A stretch of 64,000 nucleotides of DNA from Candidatus Aquicultor sp. (GTDB taxonomy: Bacteria > Actinomycetota > Aquicultoria > Aquicultorales > Aquicultoraceae), in assembly GCA_036504445.1 (NCBI GenBank), contig DASXVE010000034.1:186001-250000 (forward strand), read 5' to 3'. Below the pieces are notes generated by a model. That model was not told the origin of the DNA and did not search any database. It saw only the letters and a program-made list of their open reading frames with translations. Shown here piece after piece: positions 35,179 to 45,846 of this stretch (within the stretch, counting starts at the first letter, position 1; each line of letters opens with the position of its first letter). Both the position numbers and the translations under genes were made by a program.

Positions 35179-35214
35179 ATAGGAAAGCATACAAGGTGAA
35201 ACGGAGCGAATTAC

Positions 35215-35538
35215 ATGATAGTTACGACCACACCATCAGTTGAAGGAAAGCCGATTAGGGATTATTTAGGGATCGTTACGGGAGAGGCGATTATGGGTGC
35301 GAATGTCTTTCGCGACGTATTTGCCTCGATTCGCGATATTGTGGGTGGGCGCTCGGCTGCTTACGAGCGTGAACTCGCTAGCGCTCGCCAGATAGCTATC
35401 CAGGAAATGTCCGATAATGCGGCAAGCCTCGGTGCGGACGCGGTTGTCGGCGTTGACCTCGATTACGAAGTATTGGGGCAAAACCAAGGCATGCTTATGG
35501 TAACCGCAAGCGGCACCGCCGTTAAATTTGGCGCATAA
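35215..35538 (+). CDS. YbjQ family protein (DUF74)
   Basis: 107 residues, matching the YbjQ/heavy-metal-binding-domain family: [14 protein letters not shown] at the N-terminus, [18 protein letters not shown], then REMSD-like [24 protein letters not shown], and TASGTAVKF at the end. The family forms pentamers; the true ligand is unsettled. A GGAG site precedes the ATG by 8 nt and a terminator follows. Confidence 0.92.
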   Translation: MIVTTTPSVEGKPIRDYLGIVTGEAIMGANVFRDVFASIRDIVGGRSAAYERELASARQIAIQEMSDNAASLGADAVVGVDLDYEVLGQNQGMLMVTASGTAVKFGA

Positions 35539-35589
35539 ACGCCGTTGCGCTATAAACGTGAGCTGAATATATGTTTTAACAGGTTATTT

Positions 35590-35625
35590 AATAATTCAGG
35601 ACTAATTTTGTCCTGAATTATTTTT
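35590..35625 (+). terminator. Terminator after ybjQ-like gene
   Basis: A perfect 13-bp stem (AATAATTCAGGAC and GTCCTGAATTATT) with a 7-nt loop and TTT. It lies just beyond the convergent lipA stop and may serve both strands. Confidence 0.88.
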
Positions 35626-35640
35626 GTCTGTTCTCGTTGT

Positions 35641-36594
35641 TTAAGACCCGGTTGATGAAGAAGCAGGGTTTCCCTGTTTGAACTGCTCTTTGGCGTGGTA
35701 TGAACTTCGCACCAGAGGCGCGGCCTCAACGTGCAGGAAACCCATGTCGTTGCCCAAACCTTCAAGCTCACAAAATTCTTCCGGGCTATAATACCTGGCG
35801 ATCGGGTAGTGCGCTTTTGACGGGGAGAGGTACTGCCCGATAGTTACAATATCGCAGTTATGATGCCGGAGGTCTGCCATAACCTCAAGAAGCTCCTCTT
35901 TTGTCTCGCCGAGGCCGGCTATTATGCCTGACTTGGTGTGCCCCTGTAAACCGCTCTTTTTGGCCTGTTTAAGCAGCGTGAGCGATCTCTTGTAATGAGC
36001 GGCCGGCCGAACGGCGGGGTAGAGGCGAGGAACGGTCTCGATATTGTGGTTGAGCACATCGGGCTGCGCATCGACTACGAGAGCGAGTGCATCCCAATTA
36101 CCAGCAAAATCCGGTATGAGCACTTCGATGCCGCAGCCGGGGTTGTTTTTTCGAATCGCCCTGATTGTATCTGCGAAGATGGAAGCGCCGCCGCCGGAAA
36201 GATCATCCCTGGTAACCGAGGTTATGACAACGTAGTGCAAGCGCAACTGTTTGACGGCTTCCGCGACATGTTCGGGCTCGTTTGGATCGGGCGGAAGGGG
36301 TTTACCGCCATCTACCAGACAAAAACGACAATTCCGCGTACACATATCTCCGAGAATCAAGAAGGTCGCCGTTTTTGCTTCGAAACACTCATAAACGTTG
36401 GGGCAGGCGGCTTCTTCGCACACGGTATGAAGCTTAAGCGTGCGAAGCATTTGTTTTACGAAGCGGTAATTCGGGCCCTGAGAGAGCCGAACCTTAAGAT
36501 GGGCAGGCTTTCTCGATATGCTTTCCGAGCAGTGGTTATTAGTTCTATCGCTTGCTCTATAAGCCTCATCTTTATCCTGAGAGTAATAAGTCAT
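35641..36594 (-). CDS. lipA: Lipoyl synthase (radical SAM)
   Basis: Inserts two sulfurs into protein-bound octanoyl groups to form lipoyl cofactor. The auxiliary cluster motif CEEAACPNVYEC and the radical SAM motif CTRNCRFC are intact, with the C-terminal serine-rich end (SSSTGS) supplying the usual final Ser ligand region (RSSYHA near 297). 317 residues is normal, including a 40-residue leader before the core. Last gene of the minus-strand 2-oxoacid dehydrogenase operon, 18 nt after lipB. Confidence 0.97.
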   Translation of the reverse strand: MTYYSQDKDEAYRASDRTNNHCSESISRKPAHLKVRLSQGPNYRFVKQMLRTLKLHTVCEEAACPNVYECFEAKTATFLILGDMCTRNCRFCLVDGGKPLPPDPNEPEHVAEAVKQLRLHYVVITSVTRDDLSGGGASIFADTIRAIRKNNPGCGIEVLIPDFAGNWDALALVVDAQPDVLNHNIETVPRLYPAVRPAAHYKRSLTLLKQAKKSGLQGHTKSGIIAGLGETKEELLEVMADLRHHNCDIVTIGQYLSPSKAHYPIARYYSPEEFCELEGLGNDMGFLHVEAAPLVRSSYHAKEQFKQGNPASSSTGS

Positions 36595-36612
36595 GCCGTA
36601 CCCCGGGTTTGT

Positions 36613-37440
36613 TTATCCATCAAAATAATCAGCTTTATCACTATCGTTATATGGCGGCTTGTCTATATCGCCACCGGTTTGCTGTTCTTCCTGGTTATCG
36701 TACGCATTATTAAGTATGGGTGCGTCAACAGAACTACTATCGAGCATGGCCTTACCAACAACGCCATTGTCGATAAGGCTATATATGGTGTCTTTGGCAA
36801 TAAACGTCATGTTTCGGCCAAAAACCTGTGCGAAATGCCGGATAACCGATTCACGCACCGATGCGACCGGAATCTCGCGCCCCAAAAGCTTCGACATCGA
36901 CGTAACACCCGCGTCATACAGCCCACAGGGAATAATCCCGTTGAAATATGAAAGATCGGTCGATACGTTAAGTGCAAACCCATGTTTGCTTACACCGCGG
37001 CCGATGCGGAGACCTATCGAGGCAAGCTTTTCGGGCCCGACCCAAACACCGGGGTGCCCGGGCATTCGCTCTGCGAGGATTCCAAAATCAAGAACGGCGC
37101 AGATGAGAGTTTCTTCGAGGGCGCGCAAGTAAAAGCGGATCATCGGGATGCCCGCGATTTCCAGGATCGGATAACCGACGAGCTGCCCCGGACCGTGGTA
37201 CGTCACTTCGCCGCCCCGGTCGGTATGAAACATGCTGATGCCGAAGCGAACCATGTCCTCTTCGCCTAACAGCAGATGAGAAGGGTTAAATCGTCTACCG
37301 GTCGTATATACATGAGGGTGCTCGAGCAGCAACAGGGTATCCGGTATTTTTGATTCCTGTCTTAGCGCGACCAGGTTCTCCTGTACATCCAGCGCGTTCT
37401 TGTATTCTATTGTACCGAGTTCAGACACCCAACATTCCAT
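36613..37440 (-). CDS. lipB: Octanoyltransferase LipB
   Basis: Transfers octanoyl from acyl carrier protein to lipoyl domains, the step before LipA. Motifs: RGGEVTYHGPGQLVGYPI, the catalytic lysine in GPEKLASIGLRI and cysteine in IIPCGLYDAGVTSM. At 275 residues it is longer than the usual 210-230; the last 50 or so residues are polar and Asp/Asn-rich (NNAYDNQEEQQTGGD) and appear disordered. It sits 15 nt after the E2 gene. Confidence 0.95.
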   Translation of the reverse strand: MECWVSELGTIEYKNALDVQENLVALRQESKIPDTLLLLEHPHVYTTGRRFNPSHLLLGEEDMVRFGISMFHTDRGGEVTYHGPGQLVGYPILEIAGIPMIRFYLRALEETLICAVLDFGILAERMPGHPGVWVGPEKLASIGLRIGRGVSKHGFALNVSTDLSYFNGIIPCGLYDAGVTSMSKLLGREIPVASVRESVIRHFAQVFGRNMTFIAKDTIYSLIDNGVVGKAMLDSSSVDAPILNNAYDNQEEQQTGGDIDKPPYNDSDKADYFDG

Positions 37441-37455
37441 TGCTTCCTTAAAATG

Positions 37456-38745
37456 CTATAAACCCAGATCGGGGGAGAAATCCCATGTCTCGAGACTGTG
37501 TTTGATGCGATTCAAGAATTGGGCGGCGATCGCGCCGTCAATCAAACGGTGATCGTAGGTGAGCGGCATATATACCATGTCCCGTATGGCGATCGCATCA
37601 TCGATTACTGTAGGCCGCCTCTGGATCATCTCCAGGCTCAAGATCGCAACATTGGGCTGATTGATGATCGGTGTTTGGATAAGCGAACCAAATGACCCTG
37701 GGTTGGTAATTGTAAATGTCGAACCGGTTACCTCATCGAGTTTGACCTTGCCGGACCTGGTTTTATCGGCAAGATCGTGTATCTGGTACGCGAGCCCTGT
37801 TAAGCTCATATCCTGGGCATTTTTGATGACGGGTACGATAAGGCCGTTTTCAACCGAGACCGCTATCCCCAGATTCACATAATCGTGAAGGCCCATATGC
37901 TGCTCGTCGATAATTCTTGCGTTAACGGTAGGGAAGGCGAAGAGGGCATCTATGGTTGCTCTTGCGACAAAGGGCAGGTAGGTAAGAGAGAAGCCCTCAC
38001 GTTTCTTGAACTCTTCTTTTACCTTATTGCGCTGCTTGGCGACATTTGTCATGTCGACATCGACGATGGCGGTGACGTGGGCCGACGTCTGGTGGCTTCG
38101 CACCATATGCCCGGCGATTTCCCGCCGGAGGATATTCATTTGCACGATGCGCTCTCCAGGATATTCGGGCGCGGGCTGCGGGGCTGCAGCTGCCGGCTGC
38201 TCGGCCGGTGCCGGTGGCAGAGCTGGAGCGGCGCTCGGCCGCTCGGCCGCCATTGCTGCCGCCGTGGGAGCCGCTTTTTGTGCGGCGACGTAGTTCTGGA
38301 CATCATGCCTGGTGATTCTACCGCGAAAGCCTGTGCCCTTGATCTTGGCAAGGTCGACATTGTTCTCACGAGCGAGTTTCCGCACGAGCGGAGAGACGAA
38401 AGTCTCTTCTCCGGCCGGTTTCTCAGGCGCTGCCGGCGCTTTCCCAGCCTCTGCCGGTGGTGCTGCCGTAGGCGGCACTTCTTGTGGCGCGGCACCGCCC
38501 GCAGCGGCAGTTTCGTCAACGATTGCAAGCTCGGTACCTACGGGCACCGTTTCACCTTCGTTTACTATAATTTTCTCAATCCTGCCGCTGACCGGTGACG
38601 GTATCTCGGTCTCTATCTTGGCGGTCTCGATCTCCACATAGTTCTCATCTTTATTAACGAAGTCACCCTCTTTTTTAAGCCATCTTACGACTGTGCCCTC
38701 GGTCACCGTCTCGCCGAGGCGGGGAAGGGTCAACGGAACTGTCAT
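37456..38745 (-). CDS. 2-oxoacid dehydrogenase E2 (dihydrolipoyl acyltransferase)
   Basis: Core of the dehydrogenase complex. Domain order: one lipoyl domain (residues 1-78, lipoyl Lys43 in ETAKIE), an Ala/Pro linker, the E1/E3-binding domain (SPLVRKLARENNVDLAKIKGTG, about 117-150), a second Ala/Pro linker, and the catalytic domain ending in YDHRLIDGAIAAQFL with His399 and Asp403. 429 residues is normal for a one-lipoyl E2. It could act on pyruvate, branched-chain 2-oxoacids or acetoin; sequence alone does not settle which. Confidence 0.95.
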   Translation of the reverse strand: MTVPLTLPRLGETVTEGTVVRWLKKEGDFVNKDENYVEIETAKIETEIPSPVSGRIEKIIVNEGETVPVGTELAIVDETAAAGGAAPQEVPPTAAPPAEAGKAPAAPEKPAGEETFVSPLVRKLARENNVDLAKIKGTGFRGRITRHDVQNYVAAQKAAPTAAAMAAERPSAAPALPPAPAEQPAAAAPQPAPEYPGERIVQMNILRREIAGHMVRSHQTSAHVTAIVDVDMTNVAKQRNKVKEEFKKREGFSLTYLPFVARATIDALFAFPTVNARIIDEQHMGLHDYVNLGIAVSVENGLIVPVIKNAQDMSLTGLAYQIHDLADKTRSGKVKLDEVTGSTFTITNPGSFGSLIQTPIINQPNVAILSLEMIQRRPTVIDDAIAIRDMVYMPLTYDHRLIDGAIAAQFLNRIKHSLETWDFSPDLGL

Positions 38746-38774
38746 GTTTACACCCCCATGGGATTTTCCTTTTC

Positions 38775-39812
38775 TTAGTACGCTGAGAGTCTATCGATTG
38801 CCGCTAATACGTCGTCCGCCCGTGGGAGGAAGAAGTCTTCGAGCGGCGGGCTGTAAGGCACCGGCGTATCGGGTGATGAAACCCTCAGGATTGGGCCATC
38901 GAGGTATTCGAAACCCTCTTCGGCGATGATCGCCGATACTTCTGCGCCGATACCGAGCGTGCGTGTGTCTTCATACAGCATGATCGCCTTGCTGGTCTTC
39001 GCGACCGAGCCCAAGATCTGCTCTTTATCGAGCGGATATAGGGTTCTCAGATCAAGCACCTCAACCGATATACCTTGATCCTCGGCCTGCCCAGCCGCAG
39101 CCAGCGCGGTTTGCAGCATGGCGCCGTAGGTAACGATCGTGACGTCGCCACCTTCACGCTGCACCTTGGCTTTGCCGATATGGCAGGTGTAATCGTGAGT
39201 CGGGATCTCTTGTTTAAGCCTCCGGTACAGGTACTTATGTTCGAAGAAAACAACGGGGTTATTATCCCTGATCGCTGCTTTTAAAAGGCCTTTGGCATCC
39301 CACGGCGTACCCGGAACGATAACTTTTAAGCCCGGTACGTGCGAGAACCACCCCTCGGGGCTCTGGCTGTGAAACGGCCCGGCACGTAAACCGGCGCCCG
39401 ATGGCGCCCGCATGACCATAGGCACGGCCGCGCGTGTGCGATAGTAATACTTGGCCGCCACGTTGACGATCTGGTCCCACGCGCATGAGATAAAATCGGC
39501 ATACTGGTACTCGACGACAGGGCGCATCCCCATAAGCGCAGCACCCACGGCCATGCCGGTAAATGCCTCCTCGGCAACCGGCATGTCGATAATCCGGTCG
39601 GGCCCGAAGTGATCGATAAATCCCTCGGTTACTTTGAATGCGCCGCCGTACACGCCGATGTCTTCGCCCATCATAAAGACGTCGGGGTCGCGTTCCATCT
39701 CCTCCCAGAGCGCCTGGGATATCGCTTCAATAAACAGCGTTTCCTTTTTTAGAGGTTCGAGACTCGTGCCTTCTTGCCGGCCGGCCGGGTTTTGATTAAT
39801 CGGCGTAGACAC
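38775..39812 (-). CDS. 2-oxoacid dehydrogenase E1 beta subunit
   Basis: 345 residues from GTG 39812, chosen because AAAGGAGG lies 9 nt upstream; it overlaps the E1 alpha stop by 17 nt. Family motifs: MGEDIGVYGGAFKVTEGF, MPVAEEAFTGMAVGAALMGMRPVVEYQYADF, FHSQSPEGWFSHVPGLKVIVPGTPWDAKGLL. Together with E1 alpha it forms the alpha2beta2 thiamine diphosphate enzyme. Confidence 0.95.
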   Translation of the reverse strand: MSTPINQNPAGRQEGTSLEPLKKETLFIEAISQALWEEMERDPDVFMMGEDIGVYGGAFKVTEGFIDHFGPDRIIDMPVAEEAFTGMAVGAALMGMRPVVEYQYADFISCAWDQIVNVAAKYYYRTRAAVPMVMRAPSGAGLRAGPFHSQSPEGWFSHVPGLKVIVPGTPWDAKGLLKAAIRDNNPVVFFEHKYLYRRLKQEIPTHDYTCHIGKAKVQREGGDVTIVTYGAMLQTALAAAGQAEDQGISVEVLDLRTLYPLDKEQILGSVAKTSKAIMLYEDTRTLGIGAEVSAIIAEEGFEYLDGPILRVSSPDTPVPYSPPLEDFFLPRADDVLAAIDRLSAY

Positions 39813-40773
39813 CTTGGACCGCCTCCTTTCCTTCGGGCAGCGGACTGGTTTGTGCGTAGTTAACCGCATCATCGACCTCTGATTTTATGCGATCGAGCAC
39901 CTCATTCTTGTTGTTATCATTAAGGATGTTGTGCTCGGTGAGGTATTTTTCCAAGCGTACGATCGGGTCGCGCTGCGTCCACAAATCAATGACGTCTTTA
40001 GCGATGTATTTCGCGGGGTCGTGCCCGGCGTGGCCCCGCAATCGCAGAGTTTTCGCTTCGATAAGCGTCGGACCGCCATTATCGCGGGCTCGCTCTACGG
40101 CCTTTTTCACCTCGCTGTAGCATTCGATTGCGTCGTTTCCATCGACGATGACTCCCGGCACGACGTATCCCACCGCCCGGTCGGCTACGTTGGCTACCTT
40201 CATTTCCTTATACACCGGGGTCGAGTAGGCGTATCCGTTGTTGATGACGATAAATACGACCGGCAGATTGAAGACGGAAGCGACGTTGAGCGCTTCGTGC
40301 CAGTCGCCGACCGACGATGCACCCTCACCGCAGTACGCCATGGCTACGCGCGGTTCGTTTTTGAGTTTGAAGGCGAGCGCCGCACCTGCCGCTACCGGAT
40401 AAAAGTCGGGGAGCATAGAAACAGTTGCAAAGGTGCCGCGCGCTAGATCACCCTGGTAGTTATCTTCGCCGCGCCCGCGCGTGAGGCTCGTTTCCCGGGC
40501 GAAATGCTGCGAGAAAACCTCGCGCGCCGTGATACCGCGCGGCAGTTGCGCCATCATATCGCGGTGCGTCGGGGCAAGCACATCACCCGGTTCGAGCGCA
40601 TAACTTGCGCCCGCTTCTATTGCTTCCTGGCCTTTACCAAGATAAATTGCGCCGGGCAGCTGACCGCTCCGGTAGAGTAGCTCGATACGGTCTTCAATTG
40701 CCCGGCCGAGCTGCATAAAGTAATAGAGGTCTATCAGCTCTTTGGCGCCCAACTCTAGTGGTTTAGCCTGCAT
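39796..40773 (-). CDS. 2-oxoacid dehydrogenase E1 alpha subunit
   Basis: 325 residues from ATG 40773 (MQAKPLELGAKEL), 7-8 nt after AGGAGG. Upstream in-frame codons to 41010 overlap lpdA and are not coding. The thiamine diphosphate motif runs CGEGASSVGDWHEALNVAS to VFIVINNGYAYSTP, and the phosphorylation-loop-like RLRGHAGHDPAKY is intact. It decarboxylates the 2-oxoacid and passes the acyl group to the E2 lipoyl arm. Confidence 0.95.
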   Translation of the reverse strand: MQAKPLELGAKELIDLYYFMQLGRAIEDRIELLYRSGQLPGAIYLGKGQEAIEAGASYALEPGDVLAPTHRDMMAQLPRGITAREVFSQHFARETSLTRGRGEDNYQGDLARGTFATVSMLPDFYPVAAGAALAFKLKNEPRVAMAYCGEGASSVGDWHEALNVASVFNLPVVFIVINNGYAYSTPVYKEMKVANVADRAVGYVVPGVIVDGNDAIECYSEVKKAVERARDNGGPTLIEAKTLRLRGHAGHDPAKYIAKDVIDLWTQRDPIVRLEKYLTEHNILNDNNKNEVLDRIKSEVDDAVNYAQTSPLPEGKEAVQGVYAD

Positions 40774-40895
40774 ATATTTACCTCCTGGGTAAGTGTCGGT
40801 TTGCGTTGGCGCGCCTGGCTCTACACCTGCATATCGCAAGTCCCAGACGAACCGCGCGACCCTATATAATCTACCGGATACTCTGCTGTATCTGC

Positions 40896-42290
40896 TCATA
40901 GTGAATGTAAAGGTTTTCCCGCAAGTTTCATGGCCGTTTCGCCAATCGCCTCGGCAAACGTCGGGTGAGGGTGGAGGAATTGGGCTACATCGGCGGCCGT
41001 AGCCTCCCAATTGGTTATGAGCATCGCCTCGGCGATAAGGTTGACAACACCTGGCCCAACCAGGTGAATGCCGATAATCGTTCCGTCTTTTTGCGCCACC
41101 ATCTTTGCAAAGCCGATGTCCTCTTTGTCGATTGCCGAGCGCGATACGATTTGGAAGGGCAACCCCACCGTTTCGACATCAAAGCCGGCTTCCTTTGCTT
41201 CTTCCTCGTCGTATCCAACTTTTGCGAGCTCGGGATAGCCGTATGAGTAGATCGGAATCTGTTTAAGATTCAGCGGAGGCGGATTTATGCCTGCAATCGT
41301 TTCAACTGCATGAATACCTTCTTGAAACGCGAAGTTGGCGTACTGCGGGTTGAACGTCACGTCGCCGACCGCGTAAATGCCGTCGATATTTGTTTTCATG
41401 CTGGCATCGGTGGTGATAAAGCCGGCCTTTGTTTGGATACCGAGACCTTCGATGTCGATGCCGTCGGTATTTGCCGTGCGTCCGACGGTCTGCAGAACCT
41501 TTTGTACGGTAATTTGTTGCGGCTCACCGTCTTTTTTTATCTGAAGAGTAGCGATACCGTCATTGAACTGTGCGTGCTGGAGCGCCGCGTTCGTAAATAC
41601 CTTGATGCCGCGCTTGGAAAACGCCCGCTCCAAATATTTTGAAACGTCTTTGTCATCGCGCGGGGCGAGACGCGGGGCTCGCTCGATAATTGAGACTTCA
41701 GCACCGAATGAACGAAACATTGACGCGAATTCTGTGCCGTATGCGCCGCCACCCACTATGGCAACCGATGATGGCACACTTGCTATTTCGAGGGCTTGCG
41801 ACGTGTTGAGGACGAAACCTTCGCCGTCAGCGAGGGCCGGTATTTCGCGCGGTATCGATCCGGTTGCGATAATAATATGCTCGGCGGCAATGGTGCGCGT
41901 ACTCGTACCGCTGGCAACGCTTACGCGCCCCGGTTCTTTGAGGCTTGCCTTGCCCACGGCAACCTGGACATTTCTTTGTTTGAATAAAACGTTAAGCCCC
42001 ATGAACAGGCGGTTTATCGAAGCATATTTTGCTTTTTGCACCTCTTGCCAATCGTATGAAACATCCGTGACCGAAATGCCGAACTTACGCGAGCGGTTAA
42101 TCGTATCGAGAACCCGGGCGCTCTCGAGTAAGCTCGTTGTCGGAATACAGCCGCGATGCAGGCAGGTGCCCCCAAGCTTATCTCTTTCCAGAACTACTAC
42201 GCGCAGACCGAGTTCGGCGGCACGTAAAGCGGACGCATAGCCCCCCGGGCCACCGCCGATTATGGCTATGTCGTAACGCTCTTCAATCAC
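40896..42290 (-). CDS. lpdA: Dihydrolipoamide dehydrogenase (E3)
   Basis: Flavoprotein that reoxidises dihydrolipoyl groups and makes NADH. FAD-binding GGGPGGYASALRAAELG at the N-terminus, redox pair Cys43 and Cys48 in GGTCLHRGCIP, NAD-binding VGGGAYGTEFASMFRSFGA, and the catalytic HPHPTFAEAIGE at the C-terminus. 464 residues, GTG start 42290 after AGGGGG. First gene of the operon lpdA-E1a-E1b-E2-lipB-lipA. Confidence 0.97.
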   Translation of the reverse strand: MIEERYDIAIIGGGPGGYASALRAAELGLRVVVLERDKLGGTCLHRGCIPTTSLLESARVLDTINRSRKFGISVTDVSYDWQEVQKAKYASINRLFMGLNVLFKQRNVQVAVGKASLKEPGRVSVASGTSTRTIAAEHIIIATGSIPREIPALADGEGFVLNTSQALEIASVPSSVAIVGGGAYGTEFASMFRSFGAEVSIIERAPRLAPRDDKDVSKYLERAFSKRGIKVFTNAALQHAQFNDGIATLQIKKDGEPQQITVQKVLQTVGRTANTDGIDIEGLGIQTKAGFITTDASMKTNIDGIYAVGDVTFNPQYANFAFQEGIHAVETIAGINPPPLNLKQIPIYSYGYPELAKVGYDEEEAKEAGFDVETVGLPFQIVSRSAIDKEDIGFAKMVAQKDGTIIGIHLVGPGVVNLIAEAMLITNWEATAADVAQFLHPHPTFAEAIGETAMKLAGKPLHSL

Positions 42291-42492
42291 CGCAAAATAC
42301 CCCCTGAATTCAATTGATGGCGGTTAAATCAAACGCACATCTCAGTGTCAGTAGCAAGGCGCCGTCCAGGTGCCCGTTTTCTCGGCGCCACAGCAAGCGG
42401 CTGTTCAATCTCGTATTACTACAAGTTTTCCAATTCGGCGGGATATCTAACATGGTGGTGGTGATTTTAGATCGCTGATTCGCAGGTTTCAG

Positions 42493-42522
42493 TTGGTGAC
42501 ATATGTTCTCGCATCCTATAGA
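42493..42522 (+). promoter_or_regulatory. Possible promoter of radC
   Basis: TTGGTG at 42493-42498, an 18-nt spacer and TATAGA at 42517-42522. The spacer is one base longer than ideal. Confidence 0.4.
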
Positions 42523-42669
42523 ATATACATGAAATCGCAAAGCCTACCCTCTAATCTGCTCAAGTATGAGGTAAAGGCGTTTGCTTTGGTCTTTGACCTA
42601 TTCATAGCGGTAAAGAATGCACGGTTAACGCAATTAAGCCGTCGGGCCGGGCTCGTCAGCGGGGGATAT

Positions 42670-44459
<1,790 letters not shown>

Positions 44460-44470
44460 GAAAGGACCCC

Positions 44471-45319
44471 ATGCCTGAATCTTTCGGTAGGCGTATTTAC
44501 CTGGTCTTATTCGGGCTTATTTTTATAAGTATGATCATACTCACGGTCCATTTCCGTGAAGGGGAAGACGGACCGATCCACAGAGCCCAGCGGGCCGTCT
44601 TGGCGGCGACATCGCCGCTGCAAGCGGTCGTTGCTACGACTCTCTCGCCGGTACGCGACGGCTGGGACTACCTCATACATTTCGGTGAACTCACGCGCGA
44701 AAACCGTCGCCTTAGCGCAGAGGTTGCACTATTAAAGGGCAAGGTTTTTGAGCTGGAAAGCTTAAAGCAAGAAAACGCGCGCCTGCGAACGCTCGCCGGT
44801 TTTGAAAAAGAGCACAAAATCAAATCGATAGCAGCCCATGTTGTTGGAATGCCTACCAGCAACTGGTGGTCGTCGGTTATCGTCGATCGCGGCAGCAGTG
44901 ACGGCGTACGGCGCAACATGCCGGTTTTGGCGGGCGGCGGGCTCGTAGGACAGGTGAGCGATGCTGCCTCCAGCGTCTCGAAAATCATCCTCTTAAACGA
45001 TGTGCAGAGCGGTGTCTCGGTGCAGGACCAGCGAACCGGCGAAATCGGCGTTATTAAGGGTCAGCTCAAAGACAAGACGCTATCAATACAGTATATATCC
45101 AGGGATTCATTGATACATAAAGGCGATGCCATAATAACATCCGGGCTTGGCGGGGTATTCCCGAAGGGCATCTATGTTGGCAGGGTTTCCGCCGTTCAGG
45201 AGTCGACCTACAGTTTGTATAAAGTCGTTAATGTAGAATCGCCGGTCGATTTTACCAATATGGACGAAGTCTTGATTATCGATAAAGCCGCTAATTTCTT
45301 CTTTAAGGAGGGCAAATGA
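44471..45319 (+). CDS. mreC: Rod-shape protein MreC
   Basis: 282 residues from ATG 44471, after AGGAAAGG. One N-terminal membrane helix (IYLVLFGLIFISMIILTV), a coiled coil (LSAEVALLKGKVFELESLKQENARL) and two beta-barrel domains with NWWSSVIVDRGSSDGVRRNMPVL and ITSGLGGVFPKGIYVGRV. It scaffolds peptidoglycan synthases outside the membrane. Confidence 0.96.
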   Translation: MPESFGRRIYLVLFGLIFISMIILTVHFREGEDGPIHRAQRAVLAATSPLQAVVATTLSPVRDGWDYLIHFGELTRENRRLSAEVALLKGKVFELESLKQENARLRTLAGFEKEHKIKSIAAHVVGMPTSNWWSSVIVDRGSSDGVRRNMPVLAGGGLVGQVSDAASSVSKIILLNDVQSGVSVQDQRTGEIGVIKGQLKDKTLSIQYISRDSLIHKGDAIITSGLGGVFPKGIYVGRVSAVQESTYSLYKVVNVESPVDFTNMDEVLIIDKAANFFFKEGK

Positions 45320-45846
45320 TGTGGCCTCTCGCGCAGATGTGTCTCGTCGTTATTGGCGCGTTTTTTGTCCAATCAGCGATTGTTCCGCATATCTCCGTGA
45401 TGGGCGCCAAGCCTGATATTATTCTCATTGTCGCCTCGCTCTACGGGTTTACCTATGGGCCTGCGTCCGGATCGCTTACGGGCTTTATCGGGGGCCTCCT
45501 AGGGGATCTCTTAGCCGGTCCGCATGTCGGTATCGGGCTCTTGAGTAAAACCATTGTGGGTTTTTTTGCAGGGCTGGTCCGGCGTGCGGTCTTCCTTGAG
45601 AATATGATGCTTCCGATGCTTGCGATCTTTGTCGCGACCTGGCTCAACGAATTTATTTATGTAGGCTTTTTATTCTTACTCGGCGAAACCGTTCCGATTA
45701 AAATCGTCTCTTTGCAGGTAATTTTACCGTCCGCCATTTATAATGCGCTGCTCGCACCGTTTGTATATGTCTTGGTTCATCGCTTTATGGTCATACGCGA
45801 AGAAGCTTCGTCGGTGCGAATCGCCAACAAATATGATTCAGTATGA
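45316..45846 (+). CDS. mreD: Rod-shape protein MreD
   Basis: 176 residues, five to six membrane helices, with the family pattern KPDIILIVASLYGFTYGPASGSLTGFIGGLLGDLLAG. It overlaps mreC by 4 nt and mrdA by 4 nt, so translation is coupled through the operon. AAGGAGG precedes the ATG. Confidence 0.92.
   Translation: MMWPLAQMCLVVIGAFFVQSAIVPHISVMGAKPDIILIVASLYGFTYGPASGSLTGFIGGLLGDLLAGPHVGIGLLSKTIVGFFAGLVRRAVFLENMMLPMLAIFVATWLNEFIYVGFLFLLGETVPIKIVSLQVILPSAIYNALLAPFVYVLVHRFMVIREEASSVRIANKYDSV

Noticed and set aside
37885-38641. Long plus-strand open frames opposite the E2 gene
   Set aside because: They mirror the GC- and Ala/Pro-rich linker codons of E2 on the other strand and resemble no protein family.
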